A stretch of DNA of 16,108 bases from an uncultured Clostridia bacterium. Lineage in GTDB: Bacteria > Bacillota_A > Clostridia > Oscillospirales > Acutalibacteraceae. Position numbers and translations under genes: made by a program. Positions 7,331 to 15,486 of the stretch are shown here, piece by piece; within the stretch, counting starts at the first letter, position 1; each line of letters begins with the position of its first letter. Where the stretch lies: NCBI GenBank assembly GCA_937891215.1, contig CALAEU010000063.1:1-16108 (forward strand). The letters are read 5' to 3'. The notes below the pieces were generated by a model, which was given only the letters and a program-made list of their open reading frames with translations, did not search any database and was not told where the DNA came from.

Positions 7331-8218
7331 TTACTCTACCGGCTTTGCCTTAATTTTGATTTTTGTTTTTTGTTCATCATCAGAAAATGAGTCTTTTACA
7401 CTCTCGATTTCCTGCTCTGCTTCAGTTACAGAATCTGCAATACTCTGTTCAATACCGCTTACTAAATCACTGTAAGTTACTTCTGTTTCTTCGACTACTG
7501 TATTTTGAATTCTTAAAGGTGATGCTTCTAAATTATCTGAAATAAGAGCTTGTGCAGTTTTGCTCATATTACCTGTAAGAACGCTTATTCTCATTTCAAC
7601 TTCGCTTACCGCTTTTGTGAAATTACGGGCAATTTCGGTAATACCACCTGAGAGTTCATCAATTTTTAAAGCAGTGTCGCCAATAGCATCGTAAACATCT
7701 TTTCTTACAACTTCTGCCTTTTTTTCTGCTTCTTTAATAAGTTCATCTGAACGAAGTCTTGCGTCAAGCATAGCTGCACCAACTTGTTGCTCCATAGCCT
7801 TCAACTTGTCACATTCTGCCTTTAACTTTGCATTTTCTGCTTTTAAAACTTCTGCATCTTCTTCAGTTAAAACAGGTTTGTTTTTAAGCTCATTAAGTTC
7901 TTTATTGAGTTTTAAAATTTCTACATTAAATTCTTCTTTTTCATTGTAAATTGCTTCTTTTACTTCTCTTTCAGCTTCTAAAATTTTAAGAACATCTTCA
8001 CGCTCTTTAACTTCATTATCAGCTTTTTCTTCAGCAGCTTTTAATTTCTGAGAAATTTCTGAAACTTCATTTTTCAAGTTGTTATTTTCATCAGTAATTT
8101 CTTTACACTTGTTTTCAAGTTCTTCTTTCTCTGAAATAAGGCGGTTTATGTAAGTCATAACTTCTTCTTTGTTAAAACCACCGAATGCTTTTGTTTTAAA
8201 AATAATATCGTTAGCCAT
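7331..8218 (-). CDS. DivIVA-domain coiled-coil protein
   Basis: A 295-residue protein whose N-terminus, KTKAFGGFNKEEVMTYINRL (8-27), matches the DivIVA/GpsB domain. These proteins bind curved or septal membrane and scaffold division, polar growth or segregation factors. A long Lys/Glu-rich heptad coiled coil spans about residues 28-150, a second amphipathic segment covers about 150-230, and the tail (240-295) is acidic before a basic KTKIKIKAKPVE end. There is no signal peptide or membrane helix. It is the first gene of the minus-strand operon; the ATG at 8218 is preceded by GGGGG about 7 bases away, inside a small hairpin loop. Its stop is one base before the fumarase beta TTG. The domain call is good. 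The exact role (DivIVA, GpsB-like or SepIVA-like) cannot be decided. Confidence 0.85.
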   Translation of the reverse strand: MANDIIFKTKAFGGFNKEEVMTYINRLISEKEELENKCKEITDENNNLKNEVSEISQKLKAAEEKADNEVKEREDVLKILEAEREVKEAIYNEKEEFNVEILKLNKELNELKNKPVLTEEDAEVLKAENAKLKAECDKLKAMEQQVGAAMLDARLRSDELIKEAEKKAEVVRKDVYDAIGDTALKIDELSGGITEIARNFTKAVSEVEMRISVLTGNMSKTAQALISDNLEASPLRIQNTVVEETEVTYSDLVSGIEQSIADSVTEAEQEIESVKDSFSDDEQKTKIKIKAKPVE

Positions 8219-8219
8219 A

Positions 8220-8235
8220 GGAATACCCCCATTCC
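8220..8235 (-). promoter_or_regulatory. Short hairpin carrying the ribosome binding site of the DivIVA-domain gene
   Basis: On the minus strand GGAAT-GGGGGT-ATTCC forms a 5-bp stem whose 6-base loop contains the G-rich ribosome binding site, one base before the ATG. It may modulate initiation; it is short enough to be chance. Confidence 0.3.
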
Positions 8236-8240
8236 AAGCT

Positions 8241-8269
8241 ATTTTATCACACTACATATAAAAAAGCAA
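8241..8269 (-). promoter_or_regulatory. Promoter for DivIVA - fumarase beta - DUF47-like - pcrA operon
   Basis: On the minus strand the -10 is TAAAAT (8246-8241) with an extended TG (8249-8248), and the -35 is TTGCTT (8269-8264), with 17-bp spacing. It has the same extended -10 style as the other two promoters in the window. Confidence 0.55.
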
Positions 8270-8283
8270 TCAAATTTTTAGTA

Positions 8284-8354
8284 AGTCAGTGAGTCAGTGG
8301 TCAGTGGTCGGTGGTTGGTGGTCGGTGGTTGGTGGTCGGTGGTCGGTGGTCAGT
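8284..8354. repeat. G-rich heptamer tandem repeat GGTCGGT/GGTTGGT/GGTCAGT
   Basis: Nine phased 7-bp units (8292-8354) read AGTCAGT, GGTCAGT, GGTCGGT, GGTTGGT, GGTCGGT, GGTTGGT, GGTCGGT, GGTCGGT, GGTCAGT. One further AGTCAGT lies at 8284-8290, separated by a single base. The plus strand carries a GG doublet every 3-4 bases over the central part, so it could fold into a two-tetrad G-quadruplex. The tract sits about 15 bp upstream of the -35 of the DivIVA operon promoter. No convincing gene crosses it. Confidence 0.95.
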
Positions 8355-8539
8355 TGTTCAGAAAAAATTATGTTTGATATTCCGAAACAATATTTTAAAC
8401 AAAAACTGCTTTCGAACGAGAATGATTTTTGTCTATTTATCCAATTTTTAGGAAACAAAAAAATTTTTATGTACCTTTCAGCGTTTTTTGTCATATATAT
8501 ATGGACCCGAAATATGTAAACTATGCAAAATTCATTTAA
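8355..8539. other. AT-rich spacer without a gene
   Basis: This is part of the 662-bp gene-free region 8219-8880. I see no ORF with a ribosome binding site here. The only local structure is the self-complementary CATATATATATG at 8492-8503. Confidence 0.6.
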
Positions 8540-8812
8540 GGGTGAAATGAGTTATCCGAACCTGCCTAAAAGCGAGTATTTTCAAGTCTTTTTGGCGTTT
8601 CGGTCTTGCAAGGCGTCAGCCTTACTTCGCCCTCAACACAAAAAATCCAATGAAAATCTTTCGCTTTATAGGTCGAAGATTTTTTATAGAACGGATTTTT
8701 GGTCAATCAAGGCAAAAACGGAGCGAATCCTTCACGGATTTGCGAGTATTTTAACGAAGAGTGAACGGAAATCCGTCTATAAAAAACATGGTTCGGATAA
8801 TTCCTTTCACCC
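8540..8812. mobile_element. 273-bp MITE-like element with 23-bp terminal inverted repeats and TAA target duplication
   Basis: Left end GGGTGAAA...TTATCCGAACC (8540-8562) and right end GGTTCGGATAA...TTTCACCC (8790-8812) are inverted copies matching at 21 of 23 positions. Both ends are flanked directly by TAA (8537-8539 and 8813-8815), as expected for a 3-bp target-site duplication. Inside are a hairpin AAAATCTTTCG/CGAAGATTTT (8653-8683), a long nested pair ending in ACGGATTT and AAATCCGT (8680-8698 with 8769-8786, one bulge), a small AAGGC-GTCA-GCCTT hairpin, and a direct repeat GCGAGTATTTT (8572-8582 and 8742-8752). No transposase fits in it, so it would be moved in trans. The alternative is a structured non-coding RNA; the flanking TAA duplication favours the mobile reading. 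Confidence 0.75.
8680..8786. repeat. Nested inverted repeat forming the right half of the MITE-like element
   Basis: The arm TTTTTTATAGAACGGATTT (8680-8698) pairs with AAATCCGTCTATAAAAAA (8769-8786), leaving one bulged A. It encloses about 70 bases that include another GGATT-rich partial hairpin near 8727-8740. The half-element could fold as a long stem if transcribed. Confidence 0.7.
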
Positions 8813-8880
8813 TAAGGGGTGTTGAACAAAGCAAAGTTTAAGTTCAGGGTTAATATTAAAGATGAAGGAGAAAAAAGAAA

Positions 8881-11800
8881 ATGAAAAGAACAACAAAGAT
8901 ATTATCATTGATATTATCTGTAGTGACACTTTTAAGTGTGTTTTCAGTAGCGACACCAGTTTTTGCTATGGAAGTTACTGAAGCTACAAGTGAAAGTACA
9001 GAAAATACCGAAGATAATACTGTTTCAGAAGAAGTTGAAACAGAAGAAGCAACTAAAGCTGAGATTATTTCTGAAATAAAGGAAGATCGAACTGAATACA
9101 CCAAATATTTCAGAATGTCAGACGGTTCATATATGGCCGCACAGTACGCTCAGCCTGTTCATTACAAAGAAAATGGAGAATGGAAAGAATACGACTACTC
9201 CATTACTAAAAACGAAAACACAAACGAAAATGAATTCTTGATTGAAAATTCTGACAGTGAAATGTCATTTCCCGAAGAATTTTCAGAAGATAATGAAACT
9301 CAGATAGAAGTTTCAACAAAAGATTACAAAATTAAATTTTCCCCTGTTGTTGAAAAGAAGATTTTCAATAAAAAATCTAAAGCTAAAGTAAAAAACCACA
9401 AACATTTAAAGTCAAATGAAATTATTGAAGAATTTTCAGGAGAAGCATTAATAGAAGAAAGTGCTGATAAAAACGCTGAAAAATTAAAAATTGACAACCA
9501 GAAAAGTGCTATTGCTTACGAAGACGTTTACAATAATATTGACATTGAATATGAAATTTCTTCTAATCAGATTAAAGAAAGCATTGTTTTAAACAGTAAG
9601 CAAGACAAAAATAAATTTGAATTTGCTGTTGACACAGACGGACTTTTCCCTAAAAAAGAAGCAGACGGCTCTATTACTCTTTATGAAGACAAAGAATACA
9701 TAAAGGCTGTTTCTTCTATTATGAAGCCATATATGTACGATGCTAATGGAGAATACTCTTACGATGTCACAATGGATATAAAAGAGAAAAATGGTACATA
9801 TATTTTAACAGTTGAAGCGTCTAACAACTGGTTAAACGACAAACAGAGAAATTACCCAGTTGTAATTGACCCGACAATTGTGCTTGATGTAGGTCGTTTG
9901 AAAACTTACGACTGCTATGTAGATAACAGTCAGGCAAGTACCTCATTCCCTTTTGACTACTACATTTATGCAGGCTACAACAGTTATGGTAAAACAAGAA
10001 CATTTATTAAATTTGATTTACCAGAGCTCCCTGATAACTGCAGTGTTATTACAAATGCAAGAATACATTTCTGGCAAAAAGACGTTGATATGGGTGATGG
10101 TTCTGCCGGTTACCTCAACATTCACAACGTAACAAAAAACTGGGCAAACGATAGAACTGTTACATGGAATGCACAACCAACTTATGACAGTACTGTACTT
10201 GACTATTGCCAATTTAAAAGCGGTGCTAATGCAGAATATATATTTGATATTACAAAATCAGTAAAAGCCTGGTATGAGGGTTCTGCCAACTATGGTTTAA
10301 TGTTAAAATCAGCAGATGAGTCAAAAGCAAAAAGAACTCGACTTTTCTCTGCTGAAAACACAGGAACAAATACTTACCCAAGAATTATTGTTGAATACAG
10401 AAACAACAAAGGTATTGAGGATTACTGGAGTTTTTCAAGTTACTCTAACGACACTGCTGGTGCAACATATATAAATGACTACACAGGTAACCTTGTTTAC
10501 ACGTTACCAATTCTTTCAAGTGTAAGTGAAATTATGCCTTTAACACTTAGTGCAGTTTTTAATAACTACTGCGCAAGTGTAAGATTATGTGCCGGTAAAA
10601 ATGGTTCATCTAAAACCTCACCCGGCAGAGGTTTCAGACTCAATATTCAGCAAACTGTTTTACCATCAACACAATATGGTTTAACTGGTGTTGCTGCAGA
10701 AAATTGGCCTTTTGTTTACACCGATGGTGATGGTACTGAGCACTACATTCAGAAAACAACTGAAGATGGTGCTACTGTGTATAAAGATGAGGACGGTTTA
10801 GGGTTAATTTTAACTACAAATGACAGCGGTGGATATCTTTACAGAATTAAGGATAAAGGCGGTAATTTGTGGTATTTTAACGACCAGGGTAACCTTTACT
10901 GCCAGAAAGACAGTAACAATAACGGAATCTGGATATATTTTAAAACTGCAAATCCATCTGCTTACGATAATAACCAGATGATTGACTACGTTGTAGATGG
11001 TGCAGGACGTAAATTTACATTTAACTACTACACTGATTCTTCAGGTGTCTCTAACGGATATATAGAATCTATTACCGACAGTGCAAACAGAACAGTGAAT
11101 TTTACAACATCATCAGGACTTTTGAAAAAAATAACATATCCTGATGATACTTACACCGAGATAAATTATGAAGGTGACGGTTCAGAAGGTTTAATTAACT
11201 TTGTAAGAGGTTTTAATGGTTACGCCCTTAATTTTGACTACACATCAAAAGAAACTGGCAGACAAGTCAGCTCTGTCACAGCAAATACTTCTGTTAAAGG
11301 TCAGGTAGTAACCTTTGACAGAAGCGCTTATAACAAAACTGTTGTAAGAACTGCAGGTATGGACGGTTTCCATTACAAAGATGATAATACAAAAGGCGCG
11401 GACGATATTATTACCACAATACAGTTTGACGATAGTGGTAAACCTATTTCACAACAAGTAAGTTTCGGTTCAGGTGTTGAAATTGGTGCCGGTAACTGTA
11501 GTTATACATCTGGTGCTTCAACACTTGGTTCTGCAAATAAAATAAGTACAAGTAGCTCTTTAGGTAAAAACACAGTTAACCTGTTATACAATAATGGTGC
11601 TGAAAAAAGCGAAAACTGGACCGGTGCAACAATAAACAAAACAGCTACTCAAACTATGGTAACTGAACAAAAGTATTTTGGTAAAAAATCTTTTAAATTA
11701 TCTAACTCAGCAATTAATGACGCTAACGGTGGTAGTTATTACAAACAGTTAGTTTCAGGTCTTACAGGTGGAAAAACATACACATTTTCAGCTTATGTTA

Positions 11801-14800
11801 AGGTAACTGCAATTAATTCTATAAAAAGTTCAGATATTGCCGGTGCTTCACTTGCCTTAGTTTCTTATGGTTCTGCAAATAATAACACAGTATTTTCAAG
11901 TGAAAAAATAACAAAAGTAACTGACACAAAAATAAACAATGGTTGGCGCAGACTTTCAGTAACTACAACATTACCATCTGACGCAACAGGCGTTTATGCT
12001 TTTCTTGAATTGCGTTCTGTTACAGGTACAGCTTACTTTGACGGACTTCAACTTGAAACGGGTTCTGTTGCAAACAGTTGCAACCTTTTAGAAAACAGCA
12101 GTTTTGAAAAACATACATCAAACAAACCAACTTCGTGGACTGAACACGAAGTATTTACCGTAACAACAAACAGTAGTGGCACAGTTATAGACGGTAGTTC
12201 AGCAAATGGTCACAAAGACGGTAGCCGTGCTTTAAGAATTGATGGCGATGCACTGAAAATTAAAGGTATGTTTCAGACAATACCAATTGAATCTGATGAA
12301 AATGACACATATATTGTCAGTGGTTGGGGTGCGGCTAATGCAGTAAATGACACCTGTCACGATGGCAACTCATCTTTTGAAATTATTCCAAGAGTATATT
12401 ATACCCGTAAAGATTCAAATGGTAATACATCAACTGTTTATCAGAATAAAGATGCGGCTGAATTTAACACAACAATTTCAGGTTGGCAATACACATCAAT
12501 AAGTTTTGCACTTAAATACACCAACCCTGCAAGTGGTTACACCTACACCCCTAACTACATTACAGTTATACCTGTGTATGCTTGTCAGGAAAATGCGGCA
12601 TATTTTGACCATATACAGTTAATAAAAGATGAAGCACAAACACACACATACACATACGATAAAGATGGTAACGTTATTTTAACTGCAGTTAACTCTGAAC
12701 AAAAAGTTAATACAAAGTATAACGACAGAGATGATTTAACATCATATACTGACACTGCAGGATATACCACAACTGCTACTTATGACACAAGACATAATTT
12801 ATTAACTACAAAATCAGCAAGAGGTATTATAACTAAAAACAATTATTATGAAAATGGTATTATTAATACTTCTGAATTACAGAATCCTGCTGGAACAGCT
12901 TCTATAAAAACTGAACAGGCAATTGATACTGAGAATAATGGTGCAATAGTTTCTGCAGTTTATGATCAACACGGTTATGAAACGAGTTTTACGATTCATC
13001 CAGAAACCGGTGTTATTACAGATATTATAACCCCCAATAATGTAGTAACTTATAATGAATATGATGATTCATATTCAAAACTTTCCAGAGTTACAACCGT
13101 TGGAACAAATATAGATTACTTTTATAATGGTAATCGTTTGAATAAGCTCATTTTCAGCGGTATTGATGGTAAAAGTGAAAATTATAGTTTCATTTACGAC
13201 AGTTATGGTAATAAATCACAAACCAAAGTTGGTAACCAGGTACTTGCAACAAATATTTATGGAACAAACAACGGTGCGTTGCTGAATGTAAAATATGGTA
13301 ACGAAGACCAAAAAACTAACAACTATAACAACTTAGGGTTAGTAAGTACAGTCAAGAAAACAAATGTAGAAATAAACGAGAACGGAAATAAAACCTCAAC
13401 AGAAAAAATATGTTATAGTTGGGGTTACGATGCTTCAGGCAGAACTACATACCATAAAGATGCTGAAAACGACCTTATGTATTTGTATAACTATGACTCT
13501 CTGGGTCGCATAGTTCGTCAGGAAATTCAGACCCGTTCTACTTCTGCACACATAGGCTCAACAGAAATTGCCTATGACATCAGAAACAACGTAACAAAAG
13601 TTGCAAGTGAATTTGGTGGTTTTACTGCAACTGATGAGTATTTCTATTCTAAAGATTCTGGAAATGTTGATGCTGAGTATTACTCAAGAGACAACCTTAT
13701 TTCTCGTTATAAAATCAATGGTTCAAGTACAAAATATGTTGATTATTTTTATGATAGTCTTAACAGATTAAACAAAAAATCACTTACAATAGGAAACTCA
13801 ACAATTAACAGTGATTATTCATATTACACAGCAAAGATTTACAACAAAGATTTAAGTGATAAAAAGTATAAAACAACACAGTTAGCAAGAGAAATACTTG
13901 ACAATACTGCGTACACGTATTATTATGATATAGTAGGTAATATTACAGAAATTAAAAAATCTGAAAGAAGTACTCCAGACACGATGAGTGCTTATCGTTC
14001 TTACACTTATGACGAAAAAAACCAACTTTTAAGTGAAACAATCAGTAAAAAAGATAATAACAATAATACTATAACTACGAAAACTGAATTCACTTATGAT
14101 GATTTAGGTAATATTTCAAATAAAACAATAACCGATTCTGATGGCACACCAACAGTTATTGAATATAACTATGGTAAAGATGCTAATGCTGGTTGGAATC
14201 ATATTTTAAAAAGTGTCAACCTTAATGGTGACAATGAGATTTCAGAAAATGAGAAAATAAAATATGACGCTATTGGTAACCCTACAAATTACTTGGGTGC
14301 AAATCTTAGCTGGTATGGCAGAGAGTTAACAAACTACACAAAAGGTTCAACAAGTGTTGCTTACACTTACGACGCAGATGGTCTCCGTGTCACAAAAATA
14401 CATAACAATGTAAAATCTACATATCATTATGTAAGTGGTCTACTTCGTTACGAAACTCGTGGAAATTTAAAATTCTATTATTCTTACGACGCAAGTGGTA
14501 ACCTTTCTGCTATTCGTTACTATGATAATAGTAACGCTATGCATGAATATTTTGTGCTTACAAATCAACAAGGTGATGTCGTTGCACTTTATGACAATAA
14601 CGGTACTTGTGTTGTAACTTACGAGTATGATGCTTGGGGTAACGTAATAAATAAAACTGACATCACAGGAATCAACTTTGCGGAGCTTAACCCTATTCGT
14701 TATCGTGGGTATTATTATGATAGTGAGACTGGTTTATATTATCTTCAAAGTAGATATTACAATCCGCAGGTTGGTAGGTTTATTAGTGCGGATGGAGTTG

Positions 14801-15462
14801 AATATATAGGTACGGGTGTAAATATTCTTTGCTTCAATATGTTTATATATTGTTGTAACAATCCTATAAAATATACAGACCCAACAGGATGTGCACCAGA
14901 ATGGTGGCAATGGACAATAAGCGGTCTTATGTTTGTTGGTGGAATTGCATTAATTCTTACAGGGGTTGGTACTTTTGCAGGTCCAACATTTATATGTGCT
15001 GGGGTAAACTCAATAATTGGTAGTTATATATCAGAAGCATCGGGTGGTTCGTCTTTTGCTGGTTGGATAGGTGGTATCGTTTTAGGTACCTTTTCTGGAC
15101 TAGGTATGGGATATGCTGGAGAATTGTATTTGGCTGCTACAGAACTTATTGGTGTATCTGCTTTAAATAAACTGTTTACTTGTTTAAATATAGGGTTTAT
15201 TTCTGGTTTTGCAGGTGCGTTTGCAAGTGAATTTTCTTCTGCGAAAATAGATAATAGACCAATAAGCAAAAATGTTGCTGCGTATTCGGCTGGAATGGGA
15301 TTAGTTACTATGATTGGCGGAATGTTTTCAGGTGCAGGACCTATGTTGAGTACAATTGGCTCTACAAGTGTAGCGTTAGTAAATGTATTGAATGCAGTAG
15401 GTACACTTCTTTCTGAAACTGTGTGTGATGTTTTAGGTGGTATAGCATCTATGCTACTCTAA
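8881..15462 (+). CDS. Secreted WapA-like RHS/YD-repeat protein with hydrophobic C-terminal tail
   Basis: A 2193-residue giant protein of the bacterial polymorphic-toxin type. A Sec signal peptide spans residues 1-29 (KR start, hydrophobic core, cleavage near VFA-M). Then come an acidic Glu/Thr linker (30-60), a WapA-type N-terminal region (about 65-330) ending NYPVVIDPT, a DNRLRE domain (about 333-507), an RHS N-terminal region (510-890), two CenC-like beta-sandwich carbohydrate-binding modules (about 898-1062 and 1067-1250), and about 16 YD repeats (1255-1930, e.g. YDASGR, YDSLGR, YDAWGN). The RHS core signature follows: NPIRYRGYYYDSETGLYYLQ, SRYYNPQVGRFISADG and YTDPTG (1937-2003). In the family, the shell encloses a C-terminal toxin released after the DPxG site. 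The 190-residue tail after Gly2003 is hydrophobic and Gly-rich, with no nuclease motif I recognise. No LPxTG or S-layer anchor is seen. AAGGAG (8865-8870) supports the start. Confidence 0.93.
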   Translation: MKRTTKILSLILSVVTLLSVFSVATPVFAMEVTEATSESTENTEDNTVSEEVETEEATKAEIISEIKEDRTEYTKYFRMSDGSYMAAQYAQPVHYKENGEWKEYDYSITKNENTNENEFLIENSDSEMSFPEEFSEDNETQIEVSTKDYKIKFSPVVEKKIFNKKSKAKVKNHKHLKSNEIIEEFSGEALIEESADKNAEKLKIDNQKSAIAYEDVYNNIDIEYEISSNQIKESIVLNSKQDKNKFEFAVDTDGLFPKKEADGSITLYEDKEYIKAVSSIMKPYMYDANGEYSYDVTMDIKEKNGTYILTVEASNNWLNDKQRNYPVVIDPTIVLDVGRLKTYDCYVDNSQASTSFPFDYYIYAGYNSYGKTRTFIKFDLPELPDNCSVITNARIHFWQKDVDMGDGSAGYLNIHNVTKNWANDRTVTWNAQPTYDSTVLDYCQFKSGANAEYIFDITKSVKAWYEGSANYGLMLKSADESKAKRTRLFSAENTGTNTYPRIIVEYRNNKGIEDYWSFSSYSNDTAGATYINDYTGNLVYTLPILSSVSEIMPLTLSAVFNNYCASVRLCAGKNGSSKTSPGRGFRLNIQQTVLPSTQYGLTGVAAENWPFVYTDGDGTEHYIQKTTEDGATVYKDEDGLGLILTTNDSGGYLYRIKDKGGNLWYFNDQGNLYCQKDSNNNGIWIYFKTANPSAYDNNQMIDYVVDGAGRKFTFNYYTDSSGVSNGYIESITDSANRTVNFTTSSGLLKKITYPDDTYTEINYEGDGSEGLINFVRGFNGYALNFDYTSKETGRQVSSVTANTSVKGQVVTFDRSAYNKTVVRTAGMDGFHYKDDNTKGADDIITTIQFDDSGKPISQQVSFGSGVEIGAGNCSYTSGASTLGSANKISTSSSLGKNTVNLLYNNGAEKSENWTGATINKTATQTMVTEQKYFGKKSFKLSNSAINDANGGSYYKQLVSGLTGGKTYTFSAYVKVTAINSIKSSDIAGASLALVSYGSANNNTVFSSEKITKVTDTKINNGWRRLSVTTTLPSDATGVYAFLELRSVTGTAYFDGLQLETGSVANSCNLLENSSFEKHTSNKPTSWTEHEVFTVTTNSSGTVIDGSSANGHKDGSRALRIDGDALKIKGMFQTIPIESDENDTYIVSGWGAANAVNDTCHDGNSSFEIIPRVYYTRKDSNGNTSTVYQNKDAAEFNTTISGWQYTSISFALKYTNPASGYTYTPNYITVIPVYACQENAAYFDHIQLIKDEAQTHTYTYDKDGNVILTAVNSEQKVNTKYNDRDDLTSYTDTAGYTTTATYDTRHNLLTTKSARGIITKNNYYENGIINTSELQNPAGTASIKTEQAIDTENNGAIVSAVYDQHGYETSFTIHPETGVITDIITPNNVVTYNEYDDSYSKLSRVTTVGTNIDYFYNGNRLNKLIFSGIDGKSENYSFIYDSYGNKSQTKVGNQVLATNIYGTNNGALLNVKYGNEDQKTNNYNNLGLVSTVKKTNVEINENGNKTSTEKICYSWGYDASGRTTYHKDAENDLMYLYNYDSLGRIVRQEIQTRSTSAHIGSTEIAYDIRNNVTKVASEFGGFTATDEYFYSKDSGNVDAEYYSRDNLISRYKINGSSTKYVDYFYDSLNRLNKKSLTIGNSTINSDYSYYTAKIYNKDLSDKKYKTTQLAREILDNTAYTYYYDIVGNITEIKKSERSTPDTMSAYRSYTYDEKNQLLSETISKKDNNNNTITTKTEFTYDDLGNISNKTITDSDGTPTVIEYNYGKDANAGWNHILKSVNLNGDNEISENEKIKYDAIGNPTNYLGANLSWYGRELTNYTKGSTSVAYTYDADGLRVTKIHNNVKSTYHYVSGLLRYETRGNLKFYYSYDASGNLSAIRYYDNSNAMHEYFVLTNQQGDVVALYDNNGTCVVTYEYDAWGNVINKTDITGINFAELNPIRYRGYYYDSETGLYYLQSRYYNPQVGRFISADGVEYIGTGVNILCFNMFIYCCNNPIKYTDPTGCAPEWWQWTISGLMFVGGIALILTGVGTFAGPTFICAGVNSIIGSYISEASGGSSFAGWIGGIVLGTFSGLGMGYAGELYLAATELIGVSALNKLFTCLNIGFISGFAGAFASEFSSAKIDNRPISKNVAAYSAGMGLVTMIGGMFSGAGPMLSTIGSTSVALVNVLNAVGTLLSETVCDVLGGIASMLL

Positions 15463-15486
15463 ATTGTTTATTAGGAGACTTATTAT

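Noticed and set aside
6799..7333. Broken or frameshifted fumarase beta lacking an ATG
   Set aside because: A TTG start gives a full-length family-like N-terminus, and the frame is open throughout, so no frameshift is needed.
8284..8354. CRISPR array
   Set aside because: Units are 7 bp, contiguous and without unique spacers; no cas genes are nearby.
8294..8494. 66-codon minus-strand ORF ending in a TTDHRPP-type repeat
   Set aside because: The repetitive protein is just the heptamer DNA read in three frames; no ribosome binding site and no homology recognised. The overlapping plus-strand ORF at 8289-8519 is rejected for the same reason.
8523..8825. 100-codon plus-strand ORF
   Set aside because: It lies almost exactly over the TIR-bounded element, has no ribosome binding site, and its composition follows the hairpin arms; best explained by the mobile element.
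8813..8880. Sigma-A promoter for the RHS gene in the 68 bp before it
   Set aside because: TTGAAC at 8822-8827 and TAATAT at 8851-8856 are present but 23 bp apart; no pair with acceptable spacing was found, so no promoter is called.
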